The translations under genes and the position numbers were made by a program. Below the pieces are notes generated by a model. It was not told the origin of the DNA and ran no database searches. It saw only the letters and a list, made by a program, of their open reading frames with translations. Of a stretch of 5,822 nucleotides of DNA, positions 5,643 through 5,822 are shown in pieces; position 1 is the first letter of the stretch, and each line of letters starts with the position of its first letter. Source of the DNA: Firmicutes bacterium UBA6648 (GTDB taxonomy: Bacteria > Bacillota > Clostridia > Peptostreptococcales > Anaerovoracaceae); assembly GCA_002455605.1 (NCBI GenBank), contig DKLE01000232.1, forward strand, positions 7,023-12,844, given 5' to 3'.

Positions 5643-5822
5643 CCATCATTCAAAAAATTAAATAGAGTTTCTCTTGGTGAGACCCATCCCAAAGGACGCA
5701 TAGGAAAATTGTTATACCAATCCTGTAATTGATCGGCTATAACCCTTTGGGCGGAGTTTAATCCAAAAAACTACAAGACCAGCATGAGGATTTCTGCACC
5801 GCATATCAGAGATTAATTTAAG
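5627..5822 (-). pseudogene. Transposase remnant (DDE/integrase-core, IS481-like), internally deleted and out of frame
   Basis: Two pieces of one transposase are readable on the minus strand in different frames. From 5822 inwards, a frame open to a stop at 5714-5712 reads like the helix-turn-helix region, with NPHAGLVVFWIKLRPKGYSRS as the recognisable part. A second frame from about 5740 to the stop at 5627 reads QLQDWYNNFPMRPLGWVSP and ends in GVTYV, typical of the C-terminus of an integrase-core (rve) transposase. The catalytic core with its acidic triad should lie between these parts and is absent, so an internal deletion of several hundred bases with frame change is inferred, joined around 5715-5745. 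The 5' part of the gene lies beyond the right edge. Family assignment is from remembered motifs; another rve-type insertion-sequence family is possible. It cannot encode an active enzyme. Confidence 0.75.

Larger units (their letters stand above)
5567..5822 (-). mobile_element. Remnant of an insertion sequence, right part outside window
   Basis: The broken transposase together with the inverted-repeat pair beyond its stop marks the 3' end of an insertion sequence, with the tip perhaps near 5567. No target-site duplication can be judged because the other end is outside the window. It lies 214 bases past the guaA terminator, in DNA where insertion would not disturb the operon. Confidence 0.6.

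Overview
The window looks like chromosome from a low-GC Gram-positive anaerobe, most likely a member of Clostridia. The evidence is AT-rich intergenic DNA, strong AGGAGG-type ribosome binding sites, sigma-A-like promoters, a glycine riboswitch with a transcription terminator, and a VanY-type wall carboxypeptidase. No rRNA or strain-specific marker is present, so a finer assignment would be a guess.

Layout. (1) Positions 2-844, minus strand: the first 281 codons of a sodium:alanine/glycine symporter (AGCS family), running off the left edge. (2) Positions about 845-1275, minus strand: its long leader, with a probable promoter, a 5' hairpin, a single-aptamer glycine riboswitch, an antiterminator that competes with a clear intrinsic terminator, and a second hairpin nearer the gene. 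(3) Positions 1332-5353, plus strand: one apparent operon. A near-consensus promoter is followed by a membrane-anchored VanY/LdcB-like D,D- or L,D-carboxypeptidase (TTG start), then guaB (IMP dehydrogenase, 1-nt gap), then guaA (GMP synthase, 13-nt gap), and a strong intrinsic terminator. (4) Positions 5354-5822: noncoding DNA with inverted repeats, then the broken 3' part of a DDE/integrase-core transposase on the minus strand, continuing off the right edge.

How the genes work together. guaB and guaA carry out the two steps IMP to XMP to GMP. The peptidase trims peptidoglycan stem peptides and is translationally tied to guaB, an unusual pairing. The symporter is probably switched off by glycine: the 3' side of the aptamer P1 can also pair with the terminator's 5' arm, so ligand binding should free the terminator.

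The most notable points are the guaB type, which as recalled from memory closely resembles the Tritrichomonas foetus IMP dehydrogenase with the same residue numbering; the readable riboswitch mechanism; the peptidase-guaBA operon; and a transposase remnant whose last codons lie inside a 26-bp inverted repeat. I found no wholly new system.
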